From Bryobacteraceae bacterium (lineage in GTDB: Bacteria; Acidobacteriota; Terriglobia; Bryobacterales; Bryobacteraceae): DNA of 35,072 bases. Both the position numbers and the translations under genes were made by a program. The DNA lies in NCBI GenBank assembly GCA_030041495.1, contig JASHNT010000108.1:1-35072 (forward strand), written 5' to 3'. Below are positions 14,550 to 21,780 of this stretch, piece after piece. Under the pieces are notes generated by a model. It saw nothing but the letters and a program-made list of their open reading frames with translations. It did not search any database and had not been told where the DNA came from. Position 1 is the first letter of the stretch. Each line of letters begins with the position of its first letter.

Positions 14550-14845
14550 TCAGTCTTCGCCCGGTTTTTCCGCCGAATCGACAATGAATAATGAAACCAG
14601 GACTTTGTTTGGCCCCAGTTTTCAGCCCGAGCCTGTTCTTGCACCGCGGTGGTCAACGCCAGCCCGTCGGTCTCATTGATTGCGCGGTGAGAGTGTAGGC
14701 CAGTTCCTTCATCGAATATTTGATTCGAAGTGTATTCGAGTCGATGCCATGGCAGCCTCCGCGCACGCCGGCCTCCGGTCCGCCTTGCCGCGCTTTACCG
14801 ATGCGACTTCGAAAGTCGGCGGTCTGCGCGGCATCGCGATCCCGA
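14550..14845 (-). pseudogene. Remnant of a TIGR03435-family gene
   Basis: Fragments of one gene lie in different minus-strand frames. The N-terminal mark PTFEVASVK is at about 14792-14820. The C-terminal mark VDSAEKPGED followed by TGA is at 14550-14580, preceded in another frame by TAVQEQ. TIGR03435 proteins, greatly expanded in Solibacter, begin with '(T/A)FEVASVKP' and end with 'LQEQLGLKLE...VLVIDSAEKPSEN'. Here only about 100 codons separate the two ends instead of 200 or more, and at least two frame changes occur, so an internal deletion and frameshifts have killed it. Its stop sits 2 bp past the stop of the convergent zinc-ribbon gene. This explains most of the 460-bp gap between 14548 and 15011. 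Confidence 0.72.
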
Positions 14846-14906
14846 AGCGAAACACGCGCGGCAATACTGCCGCATCACGGCATCGAAATCCGCCAGCTCC
14901 GTGAGT

Positions 14907-14983
14907 GAGTCTTCCATTGCTCGTGGCGACCGGCCACGGGCTTGCAACGGGTCGCATTCGGGGGTGCAGACGAGGGAAGACTC
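14907..14983. repeat. Nested inverted repeat, about 77 bp
   Basis: Outer arms GAGTCTTCC (14907-14915) and GGAAGACTC (14975-14983) are perfect complements. Inside is a compact hairpin CGTGGC (14922-14927), loop GACCG, GCCACG (14933-14938). It lies between the TIGR03435 remnant and the 3' end of the gene at 15011. It might be a tiny non-autonomous mobile element or a terminator-like structure. There is no T-tract on either strand. Confidence 0.5.
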
Positions 14984-15010
14984 GCCGGAGTTAACAGGCC
15001 ACGGAAAAAC

Positions 15011-15562
15011 TTAGGCCGCCCGTACGACCTTCCAGACCAGCACGGCGACCCCGGCGATCCAACCCACCAGAGCTTCATACTCGCGATTGAAGCGATACAG
15101 CGGCCATTTGAAGGGCTTTCCGGCCCCTTTGCCGCCTTCGAGCCGCGGGACCAGACGCGGGACTCGCCGGGCATATTCTCCGAATCCCGGGAAAAGCGTT
15201 CGCAGATGCTGCTCCTCCAGCTCGACCGCCGGCAGGTAGACCAGTCCGAACACAGCCGCAAAGAGCAGCGCGAGTTCCCACCGCCGCGAGGCGATCGCCA
15301 ATCCCATAGCCACGGTCAGCGTGCCCAGATACAGCGGATTGCGCAAGTGCGCGTAAGGACCGCTGTGGGCCAGTTCGCGATCTTTTTCGAGATGCCCCGC
15401 CGCCCACGCGCGCAGAGCTAGCCCCGCGAACGAAACCGGCAAGCCCACAGCCAGAGAAACGCCGTCCGGAGCGGAAAACCAAAGGAATGCCGCGGCCATT
15501 ACAAACCCGAACAACACTCGCAGACGAGCGACAAAATCTGCGTACGGCTTGGGAAAACTCAC
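15011..15562 (-). CDS. Isoprenylcysteine carboxyl methyltransferase-like membrane protein
   Basis: A 183-residue polytopic membrane protein. The start is GTG 15562, overlapping the stop of the glycosyltransferase gene by 4 nt (GTGA); longer frames upstream run inside that gene. Membrane segments are at about residues 14-30, 36-52 and 85-115. The ICMT/PEMT signature is present: GPYAHLRNPLYLG followed further on by ELEEQHLRTLFPGFGEYARRVPRLVPRL. These methyltransferases use SAM at the membrane, but bacterial members rarely have a known acceptor. Coupling to a heptosyltransferase gene suggests a role with a lipid or cell-envelope substrate. Confidence 0.82.
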   Translation of the reverse strand: MSFPKPYADFVARLRVLFGFVMAAAFLWFSAPDGVSLAVGLPVSFAGLALRAWAAGHLEKDRELAHSGPYAHLRNPLYLGTLTVAMGLAIASRRWELALLFAAVFGLVYLPAVELEEQHLRTLFPGFGEYARRVPRLVPRLEGGKGAGKPFKWPLYRFNREYEALVGWIAGVAVLVWKVVRAA

Positions 15563-16551
15563 GCGCCGGACTCCGCTCCGGCCCGGGTCGACGAGGTTGC
15601 CTTGGGGGACGGCGCTGCGTTCACGGACTCCTCCAGCGCGGCGAGGGCCATCTCCGGCGTGACCGCGCACATACTCTCGTCAATTTCTTCGCGGCGTTTG
15701 TACGTGGTCACCGCATCGGGCGACCGCAGCACGCGCAGCAAGCCGCCGTAAGGACCGTGCGAGGCCGGGTCGGTCGGCCCGAAAATCGCCACACCGGGTT
15801 TTCCTAAAACCGCCGCCAGATGCATCGGCCCGCTGTCCACGCCGATCACAGCATACGCGCGCCGCGTCGCGTCGATCAACCCTTCCACGCCCGAAAGATG
15901 AATTTGCGCACTGGGAATCCCGGCCAGCAGTCCCGCAGCGTTCGGTGGACCATTCACAACCAAGGGCATGTTCAAGCCCTGCGCGACGTCCTCGTAATAC
16001 TCCAGCGGCCACTGCTTCGATCCCCAGCCCGCCGCCGGCGAAGCCAGCACGAACTTGCCCTCCGGCAACATGCCTTCCGGCTTTCCTTCCGGTAACGGGA
16101 ACACGCGCAGCAGACTGGTGGCTCCGGCTGCCGCGGCCAGTTCCAGATTCCTGTCCACGCGATGCACCGACCGCGTCAGCACGGCAGTGGAATAGAACAG
16201 CGCCGCCAAGCGCTCGCGAGCCTGCGAACGGTGCAGCCCGATTTTCTTGTTCGCTTTGACCCACGCGGCGACCAACGCCGATTGGACCAAGCCTTGAAAA
16301 TCCACGACCACGTCAAACCGCTCCCGGCGCAAACGTCCAGCGGCCCGTATCGCGCCCTCGGCTGAGCGGTCCAGTTCCACTATTTCATCCACGAACGGAT
16401 TGCCTTCTAGCAGCGGCGCAAACTGGGGCCGGATCACCCACGCGATAACGCTGTGCGGGAAGCTGTGCTTGAGGCTGGCCGCAGCCGGCAGGGCGTGAAT
16501 CACATCGCCCATGGCGCTGAGCTTAATCATCAGGATGCGCATCTTTTCCAT
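15559..16551 (-). CDS. Glycosyltransferase family 9, heptosyltransferase I (WaaC)-like
   Basis: A 330-residue GT-B enzyme. The N-terminal motif MRILMIKLSAMGDVIHALPA is typical of ADP-heptose:LPS heptosyltransferases, and ATG at 16542 is an alternative start three codons later. The donor-binding half contains ASPAAGWGSKQWPLEYYEDVA and GVDSGPMHLAAVLGKPGVAIFGPTDPASHGPYG, the D-S-G-P-M-H signature. It would add heptose to the lipid A-KDO core at the inner face of the membrane. The C-terminal 25 residues are Ala/Ser-rich and unlikely to be part of the fold. It is part of a four-gene unit with the WaaF homologue, so LPS inner-core synthesis is the likely role. Confidence 0.85.
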   Translation of the reverse strand: MEKMRILMIKLSAMGDVIHALPAAASLKHSFPHSVIAWVIRPQFAPLLEGNPFVDEIVELDRSAEGAIRAAGRLRRERFDVVVDFQGLVQSALVAAWVKANKKIGLHRSQARERLAALFYSTAVLTRSVHRVDRNLELAAAAGATSLLRVFPLPEGKPEGMLPEGKFVLASPAAGWGSKQWPLEYYEDVAQGLNMPLVVNGPPNAAGLLAGIPSAQIHLSGVEGLIDATRRAYAVIGVDSGPMHLAAVLGKPGVAIFGPTDPASHGPYGGLLRVLRSPDAVTTYKRREEIDESMCAVTPEMALAALEESVNAAPSPKATSSTRAGAESGA

Positions 16552-16577
16552 GGAGCGCTATCGTTTCCCCATTCGCG

Positions 16578-16934
16578 CTAGTGCTTCTTGCCGCCGCTGG
16601 AATTCCGCGCGTGCACGTGTTCAATCAGCGCGTCCAGGCGGGCCGCGTCTTCCTGTTCCAGGCGCACGTCAATCTTCAGCTCTTCCGTAGATTCAACCAC
16701 GTGATCTACCACGGCCAAACCGGCCAGCAATTCGGCGCGCGCGCGCGCCGGGAAAATCGGATTCTCCGGCTCGGAAATCGCCACGATCAGCGCTCTGCCT
16801 TCCCGCTTCAGCTCGCGAAGCCGGTCGGCATGCCCGGCAATTAACGGATCGAAATATCCGCTGACGACGATCGCGCCCGCTGCGGCGATGCGCATGGCTT
16901 CCCTGGGCGGGACAATCTTGGTCCGGGTGTCCAT
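16578..16934 (-). CDS. Short cytidylyltransferase-like protein (HldE-C-type), degenerate motif
   Basis: A 118-residue protein from ATG 16934; a longer frame would overlap the upstream WaaF gene. Residues ~21-80 resemble a nucleotidyltransferase (cytidylyltransferase) fold: AIVVSGYFDPLIAGHADRL, ALIVAISEP and RAELLAGLAVVDHVVE. The family motif GxFDxxHxGH reads GYFDPLIAGH here, so the first His is Ile. The usual C-terminal ISTS(A/T) signature is not seen. In LPS clusters such proteins (HldE/RfaE C-domain) make ADP-heptose. Given its place between two heptosyltransferase genes, it may be a diverged version or an inactive partner. Classical activity is doubtful. Confidence 0.68.
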   Translation of the reverse strand: MDTRTKIVPPREAMRIAAAGAIVVSGYFDPLIAGHADRLRELKREGRALIVAISEPENPIFPARARAELLAGLAVVDHVVESTEELKIDVRLEQEDAARLDALIEHVHARNSSGGKKH

Positions 16935-16951
16935 CTTTTCAGGTAACCTCA

Positions 16952-17968
16952 CTATTTGAGCAGTTCCAGCGCCGCCTCCGCCACTTGCGACGCTTCCACG
17001 CGCGTCATGCAGCGATGGTCGATGGGGCATTCGCGGCGCAGGCACGGGCTGCATTCTACTGCCTGCCGCACCACGCGAGCCAACGGCCCGGTGGGTCCGG
17101 TGGTGAGATGATTAGTGGCGCCGAATACCGCGACGGTGGGAACGCCGAGCGCGGAGGCGATGTGCATTGGACCGGAGTCGTTGGTGAGATACACCCGGCA
17201 GGCCGCGGCCAGTTCAATGAATTCGGCCAGCGTGGTTTCGCCAGCGAAGTTACGGACCGGCGCTCTAACCGCGGCCGCGACCTGCGAGCACACCTCTCGC
17301 TCGGCTCCCGCGCCGAAAATCGCCACCGTCGCGCCCAATTCGTTGGCTACGCGCGTGGCTGCTTCCGCGAAACGCTCCGGCAACCAGCGTTTCGCCGATC
17401 CATACGCCGCGCCCGGGCTCACTCCAATCACCGCTCCATGCATTCCCAGGTTTCCGAAGCGTGCGCCGCCGGCCTCGCGCGCCGCCGCAGCGCCTTCTAA
17501 ACGAATCGCATCGCACGCCGGAAGGTCATCGATGATGCCCGACCTCCGCAGTAATTCCAAATAGTAGAACCGCTCATGCACCGGGATTTCCCCGGGCTTC
17601 GGCACCGTGACCGCATGCGTCAGCAGCGGACTCCGCCCGTCCCGCGCGTAGCCGATGCGCTCCGGAATCCGCGCGATCCAGGTGATCGCGGCCGCATCGA
17701 AGGCGTTCTGGAACAGGATCGCGCAATCGAACCGGCGTGAAGTTAACTCGCGAGCGGCGCGGATTTTCGCGCCGATCCCCGTTGCCGTGTACGGTATCGC
17801 CTCGTCGCAGAGCGGCTCCCGCGCGTAGAGATCGCCCACCCAGGGCTTGGCCAGAATGGAAATCTTCGCCGCCGGAAACCGCTCGCGCAGCGCGCGCAAA
17901 GCCGGCAGGGACATGACCGCGTCCCCCACCCAATTGGTTGCGCGGACTAAAATCGAGTTGTACGTCAC
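16952..17968 (-). CDS. waaF: Heptosyltransferase II (GT9)
   Basis: A 338-residue GT-B glycosyltransferase. It begins SILVRATNWVGDAVMSLPALRALRERFP, the exact kind of N-terminus found in WaaF. Later it has GVSPGAAYGSAKRWLPERFAEAA (UDP/ADP-heptose pocket) and TNDSGPMHIASALGVPTVAVFGATN. The Cys-rich tail CSPCLRRECPIDHRCM is characteristic of WaaF. It transfers the second L-glycero-D-manno-heptose onto the LPS inner core. The GTG at 17968 is the best start, and places the 5' end across that of the divergent NfeD-type gene. It is the first gene of the operon running to 15011. Confidence 0.92.
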   Translation of the reverse strand: MTYNSILVRATNWVGDAVMSLPALRALRERFPAAKISILAKPWVGDLYAREPLCDEAIPYTATGIGAKIRAARELTSRRFDCAILFQNAFDAAAITWIARIPERIGYARDGRSPLLTHAVTVPKPGEIPVHERFYYLELLRRSGIIDDLPACDAIRLEGAAAAREAGGARFGNLGMHGAVIGVSPGAAYGSAKRWLPERFAEAATRVANELGATVAIFGAGAEREVCSQVAAAVRAPVRNFAGETTLAEFIELAAACRVYLTNDSGPMHIASALGVPTVAVFGATNHLTTGPTGPLARVVRQAVECSPCLRRECPIDHRCMTRVEASQVAEAALELLK

Positions 17969-19242
17969 TACTATCTAGAGTAACGGTCCTTTCGCTGGTT
18001 GCGGTTAGCGCTACGGCTCTTGCTGCGCCGAAGGTCATCGCCGTCAACGTGGACGGAATCATCGCGCCGGTGACCGCCGAAATCGTCGCGCACGCGATCG
18101 ATCAAGCTTCGAATGCCGATGCAGCGGCCGTGCTGCTTCGCCTCAACACACCCGGCGGCTTGATGGACTCCAGCCGCGAGATCGACGAAAAGATTGTCGC
18201 CTCGCGCGTTCCGGTGATCGCTTACGTCACGCCCAGCGGAGGCCGGGCGGCCAGCGCCGGCTTCTTTCTGCTCCAGGCCGCCGACGTTGCCGCGATGGCC
18301 CCCGGTACCAATACCGGCGCTTCTTCCCCCGTTCTGCTCACCGGCGATCTCACTGAAACCGAGCGCAAGAAGGTGGAAAACGACGCTTCGGCCTGGCTGC
18401 GTAGCGTGGTCGCTAAGCGCGGCCACAACGCGGATCTCGCCGAGACCACCATCCGTGAAGCCAAGGCGTTCACCGAAAAAGAAGCGCTGGACGATCATCT
18501 GATTGACATCGTCGCGCCTGACGAACCCCATCTGTTCGACGAACTCGACGGCCGCACCATCAAGCGCTTCGACGGACGGGCCGAAATTCTGCACACCGCG
18601 GGCGCTGAGATTGTCGATTACAACCTCACCGCGCGGGAGCGCATCATGAGCTCGGTCTCCGATCCCAACGTCGGCTTTATTCTGCTGGCCATTGGCGCTC
18701 TGGGCGTGTACGTCGAGTTCTCTTCACCCGGCCTGATTCTACCCGGCGTCGCCGGCGGTATTATGTTCCTGCTGGGCCTGTCCTCGCTTTCCGTACTGCC
18801 GATCAACTGGATCGGCGCGGCCCTGCTGCTGCTGGGCGGGGTGCTGCTGATCCTGGAGGTGAAGTTCACCTCGCACGGCGTGCTGGGCATCGGCGGCACG
18901 GTGGCTCTTGTGCTCGGCGCGCTGCTATTGGTGAATGGCCCGCCGGAAGTGCGCATTCACCTCTCGACTGCGCTCGCCGTGACCATCCCGTTCGCGCTGA
19001 TCACTCTGTTTCTGGTTAGCCTGGTGGTGCAGGCTCGCCGTAACAAGACCATGATGAGCGATGGGGGCTTGCTCAATCAGCTCGGTCAGGCGCGAACCGC
19101 GCTTTCGCCTTCGGGAACCGTTTTCATCAAGGGCGAATACTGGGACGCAATTTCCACCACTCCCATCGAGCCGGGTGCAAATGTCCGAGTGGTCTCCGTC
19201 GAGGGCCTCAAGCTGCGCGTGGAACCGGCGCCGAAGACCTAG
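17938..19242 (+). CDS. NfeD-type membrane-bound serine protease (long form)
   Basis: A 434-residue protein if TTG 17938 is the start. That start gives a reasonable signal peptide (SRVTVLSLVAVSATALAA) but lacks a Shine-Dalgarno site, and no other ATG/GTG/TTG occurs before the mature region. Residues 32-200 form a ClpP-like domain with LLRLNTPGGLMDSSREI, nucleophile Ser106 in SGGRAASAG and the probable general base Lys145 in TERKKVENDA. Four to five membrane segments follow (roughly 225-345), then a C-terminal OB-fold NfeD domain (ARTALSPSGTVFIKGEYWDA...). Such proteins cleave membrane-associated partners, typically stomatin/flotillin-like proteins encoded next door. No stomatin gene is adjacent here. 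Confidence 0.88.
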   Translation: MRGLKSSCTSLLSRVTVLSLVAVSATALAAPKVIAVNVDGIIAPVTAEIVAHAIDQASNADAAAVLLRLNTPGGLMDSSREIDEKIVASRVPVIAYVTPSGGRAASAGFFLLQAADVAAMAPGTNTGASSPVLLTGDLTETERKKVENDASAWLRSVVAKRGHNADLAETTIREAKAFTEKEALDDHLIDIVAPDEPHLFDELDGRTIKRFDGRAEILHTAGAEIVDYNLTARERIMSSVSDPNVGFILLAIGALGVYVEFSSPGLILPGVAGGIMFLLGLSSLSVLPINWIGAALLLLGGVLLILEVKFTSHGVLGIGGTVALVLGALLLVNGPPEVRIHLSTALAVTIPFALITLFLVSLVVQARRNKTMMSDGGLLNQLGQARTALSPSGTVFIKGEYWDAISTTPIEPGANVRVVSVEGLKLRVEPAPKT

Positions 19243-19374
19243 CCGCAAAGCTGACATTGCGCTGGGAACTCTGCAAGACCTCTCCTGCAGCGCCGCGAGC
19301 CGGAAATCGGTATATACTTTTATCGACCGGAAGGCCGAAAGATCCCAAGACTTCGTTTGTCAAAGGAGCGGACC

Positions 19375-20607
19375 ATGGATTCGAAGAAACCGAACCGGCG
19401 GGGATTCCTGAAGGGTAGCGCGGCACTGGCTGGTCTGGCGGGCGGTGCACAGGTTGCGAAGAGCCAGACCCAGGGAATGCCCGAAAAGAAGATCGACGAG
19501 CTGGTCGCCTACGGGGACCGCTCGCGTTTCGTCACCTCCATCCGAGTACCGGTGGCTGAAAGGCATTCACCGGACGAATTCGGGCTGACATTTCACGTTC
19601 TGACCCCGCTGCAAGACCAATTCGGAATCATCACGCCCTCGTCGCTGTTCTACACGGCGACCCACCGCGGCTCCTATGTTCCCGACATCGACCCCAAAGA
19701 GCATCGGTTCATGATCCACGGTATGGTGGACCGGCCGCTGATTTTCACCATGGATGAGCTCAAGCGGCTCCCGTACGTGTCGCGCATCCACTTCATCGAG
19801 TGCTTGGGAAACCGCGCCAGACCGACGCATAAGACGGTTCAGGAAACCCATGGATTGACGAGCTGCGCGGAATGGACCGGTGTGCCGCTGCCGCTACTGC
19901 TCAAGGAAGCGGGCGTGCAAAACGGGGCGTCGTGGATCGTGGCAGAGGGCGCGGAAGAGGTGAAGGGCGCATCGAGCATTCCGCTCACCAAAGCGTTGGA
20001 CGATTGCATAATGTGCTACGCCATGAACGGCGAGCCGCTCCGCCCCCAGCAAGGCTTTCCGCTACGGCTCATGGTTCCGGGGTTCGAAGGCATTTACCAG
20101 ATCAAATATCTGCGGCGCATCAAGGTCGTGGACCGATATTACATGACTTATGACGATTACGGACACATTAATCCGGATCCGAAGGTTGCGGCTTTGACTC
20201 ACATGATCGGCCCGAAATCGGTCATCACGTCCCCCTCCGGCGGGCAGCAGCTTTCCGGCCCCGGGTTCTACGAGATCACCGGCCTGGCATGGTCCGGCAC
20301 AGGCGCAATCAAAAGCGTGGAGGTGTCAACGGACGGAGGCCGGAGTTGGAAGACCGCGGAATTCCGTTCGCCCGCCTTCCGCATGGCGCACACTCGATTC
20401 GGGTTCGATTGGAAATGGGACGGCAAGGAGTGCACGCTGATGTCGCGCTGCACGGACGAATTAGGCACCGTGCAACCTACGCGAGCCGAGGTCGCGAAAT
20501 TCTGGAACCAACCTCTAACTGCCGATTTCCGCGTGCCGGGCGCGGATAACAGCGTTCAACCGTGGAAAGTGGCGGCCGACGGGAGCGTGCACAATGGCTT
20601 GGCTTAG
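19375..20607 (+). CDS. soxC: Molybdopterin sulfite/sulfane dehydrogenase, SoxC-like
   Basis: A 410-residue protein with start ATG 19375 preceded by AAAGGAG. The N-terminus is a Tat signal with twin Arg (NRRGFLKGSAALAGLAGG), needed for folded cofactor export. The sulfite oxidase-type Mo-cofactor domain (about 70-280) contains the Mo-ligand Cys143 in HFIECLGNR and PLRLMVPGFEGIYQIKYLRRI. The dimerisation domain follows from ~290 with KSVEVSTDGGRSWKTAEF and a final NQPLTADFRV. It would oxidise sulfite to sulfate, or sulfane sulfur as in SoxCD, in the periplasm. The cytochrome subunit gene overlaps its end by 14 nt. The remaining sox genes (XYZAB) are not in this window. A possible -10 TATACT lies at 19313-19318. 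Confidence 0.88.
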   Translation: MDSKKPNRRGFLKGSAALAGLAGGAQVAKSQTQGMPEKKIDELVAYGDRSRFVTSIRVPVAERHSPDEFGLTFHVLTPLQDQFGIITPSSLFYTATHRGSYVPDIDPKEHRFMIHGMVDRPLIFTMDELKRLPYVSRIHFIECLGNRARPTHKTVQETHGLTSCAEWTGVPLPLLLKEAGVQNGASWIVAEGAEEVKGASSIPLTKALDDCIMCYAMNGEPLRPQQGFPLRLMVPGFEGIYQIKYLRRIKVVDRYYMTYDDYGHINPDPKVAALTHMIGPKSVITSPSGGQQLSGPGFYEITGLAWSGTGAIKSVEVSTDGGRSWKTAEFRSPAFRMAHTRFGFDWKWDGKECTLMSRCTDELGTVQPTRAEVAKFWNQPLTADFRVPGADNSVQPWKVAADGSVHNGLA

Positions 20608-21181
20608 ACTCACGTTGGCTACCGCGGCCTTGGCGGTTTGCCAAGGCACCTGGGCGCAATCGCCCACCTACGGCGTGGGAAGGACGCCGACGGCGGAAGA
20701 AATTCGCGCCTGGGACATCACCATCAGCCCGACAGGAAAAGAGCTCCCCAAGGGACACGGCACCGCCAAGGAGGGCGCGGCGGTGTTCGCCAACAAGGGT
20801 TGTGGCGGGTGCCATGGAGCTTCCGGTAACGGGGGACATGCTCCGACGTTGATCCGGAGTGATGGGGTCCATTCGACCGCGGCAACCACGTGTCTCGCGC
20901 CTTGCGTGAATGACTCGAACGCCATGGCGATTCACTCCCCCTTTGCCACTGTGATTTGGGACTACATCAATCGCGGCATGCCATTGGGGGAGGAAGGATC
21001 GCTTGAGCCCAATGAGGTGTACGCGCTCACGGCCTACATTCTGTACAAGAATGGCGTCATCAAAGAGGACGAGATTCTGGACCAGGAAACCCTGCCGAAG
21101 GTGAAGATGCCGAATGAGAAAGGATTCGGGTTGCCTCCGCCATGGAAGCATGGGCAACCAAGACTGCAAGGTTACCCATAA
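20594..21181 (+). CDS. Periplasmic c-type cytochrome, SoxD-like
   Basis: A 195-residue protein with signal peptide MAWLRLTLATAALAVCQGTWA. The mature start YGVGRTPTAEEIRAWDITISPTG is the typical SoxD N-terminus. One haem c attachment site CGGCH is present (CANKG-type context AVFANKGCGGCHGASG), with a likely axial Met in NRGMPLGEEGSL. Two extra Cys occur in TTCLAPCVND, absent as far as I recall from classical SoxD, and could form a disulfide. It should accept electrons from the adjacent SoxC-like subunit and pass them to the respiratory chain. Overlap with soxC by 14 nt shows they are expressed together. Sulfite:cytochrome c reductase (SorB-type role) is the alternative reading. Confidence 0.85.
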   Translation: MAWLRLTLATAALAVCQGTWAQSPTYGVGRTPTAEEIRAWDITISPTGKELPKGHGTAKEGAAVFANKGCGGCHGASGNGGHAPTLIRSDGVHSTAATTCLAPCVNDSNAMAIHSPFATVIWDYINRGMPLGEEGSLEPNEVYALTAYILYKNGVIKEDEILDQETLPKVKMPNEKGFGLPPPWKHGQPRLQGYP

Positions 21182-21195
21182 GGTACCCAGACCCC

Positions 21196-21738
21196 CTAAA
21201 GGTGAATCTCTTCGGCGCGCCGGCACGTCCGCTCGAACTCGGCCAGGAGTGCCGGATTGGGCTGAGTGAGAGCGGCAATGACCTGCTTGGACCACTCGAA
21301 GTACTGACGCTTGCGCGCCTCATCCCAGTCCACCGGTGGGCTGTGCAGGATACTGCGCAGGTTCGAGATTTTGTCCGCCAGTTTGATGACCTGGGCTCGC
21401 ACGGATTTCTTCGGCGCGTTCAGAATTTGCTGGCGCTTGCGCTCGGCCTTCGGCAGCGACTTGTCGTCGGTCACCTCCATCACCAGATCCGCCACGTCCT
21501 GGCTGAAGCGCTGAGCCAGCTCGTCCGCCGTGACTCCCGCGTCTTCCACGGAATCATGCAGCAAAGCCGCGATCACCAGGTTTGGATCCGGGCTGGTCAG
21601 TGCCCAGGAAACCAGCTCAGCGACCTCCAGCAGATGATTGATGTACGGTTCGCCGGCCGCGCCTTTGCGCTTCTGTCCGGCATGCTTGAGCGCCGCGAAA
21701 TGGGCCGCATCGAGGATGGCGCGAAGATCCTGAACCAA
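21196..21738 (-). CDS. HD-domain hydrolase, MESH1-like
   Basis: A 180-residue single-domain protein with TTG start. The HD metal site is His35 (YINHLLEVA), His61-Asp62 (ALLHDSVEDAG) and Asp122 (VIKLADKISNLRSI). Glu65 and Asn126 are also present. These numbers coincide with those I remember for human MESH1, a Mn-dependent (p)ppGpp/NADPH phosphohydrolase of 179 residues, and with the hydrolase half of RelA/SpoT. There is no synthetase domain. It likely degrades (p)ppGpp or a related 3'-phosphorylated nucleotide in the cytoplasm. It is convergent with the SoxD gene (14 bp gap). The TTG start has only a weak ribosome site. Confidence 0.87.
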   Translation of the reverse strand: MVQDLRAILDAAHFAALKHAGQKRKGAAGEPYINHLLEVAELVSWALTSPDPNLVIAALLHDSVEDAGVTADELAQRFSQDVADLVMEVTDDKSLPKAERKRQQILNAPKKSVRAQVIKLADKISNLRSILHSPPVDWDEARKRQYFEWSKQVIAALTQPNPALLAEFERTCRRAEEIHL

Positions 21739-21780
21739 TTCTCAGTGTTGCACAATGCTTCATTTCCGCACTCACGGCCA

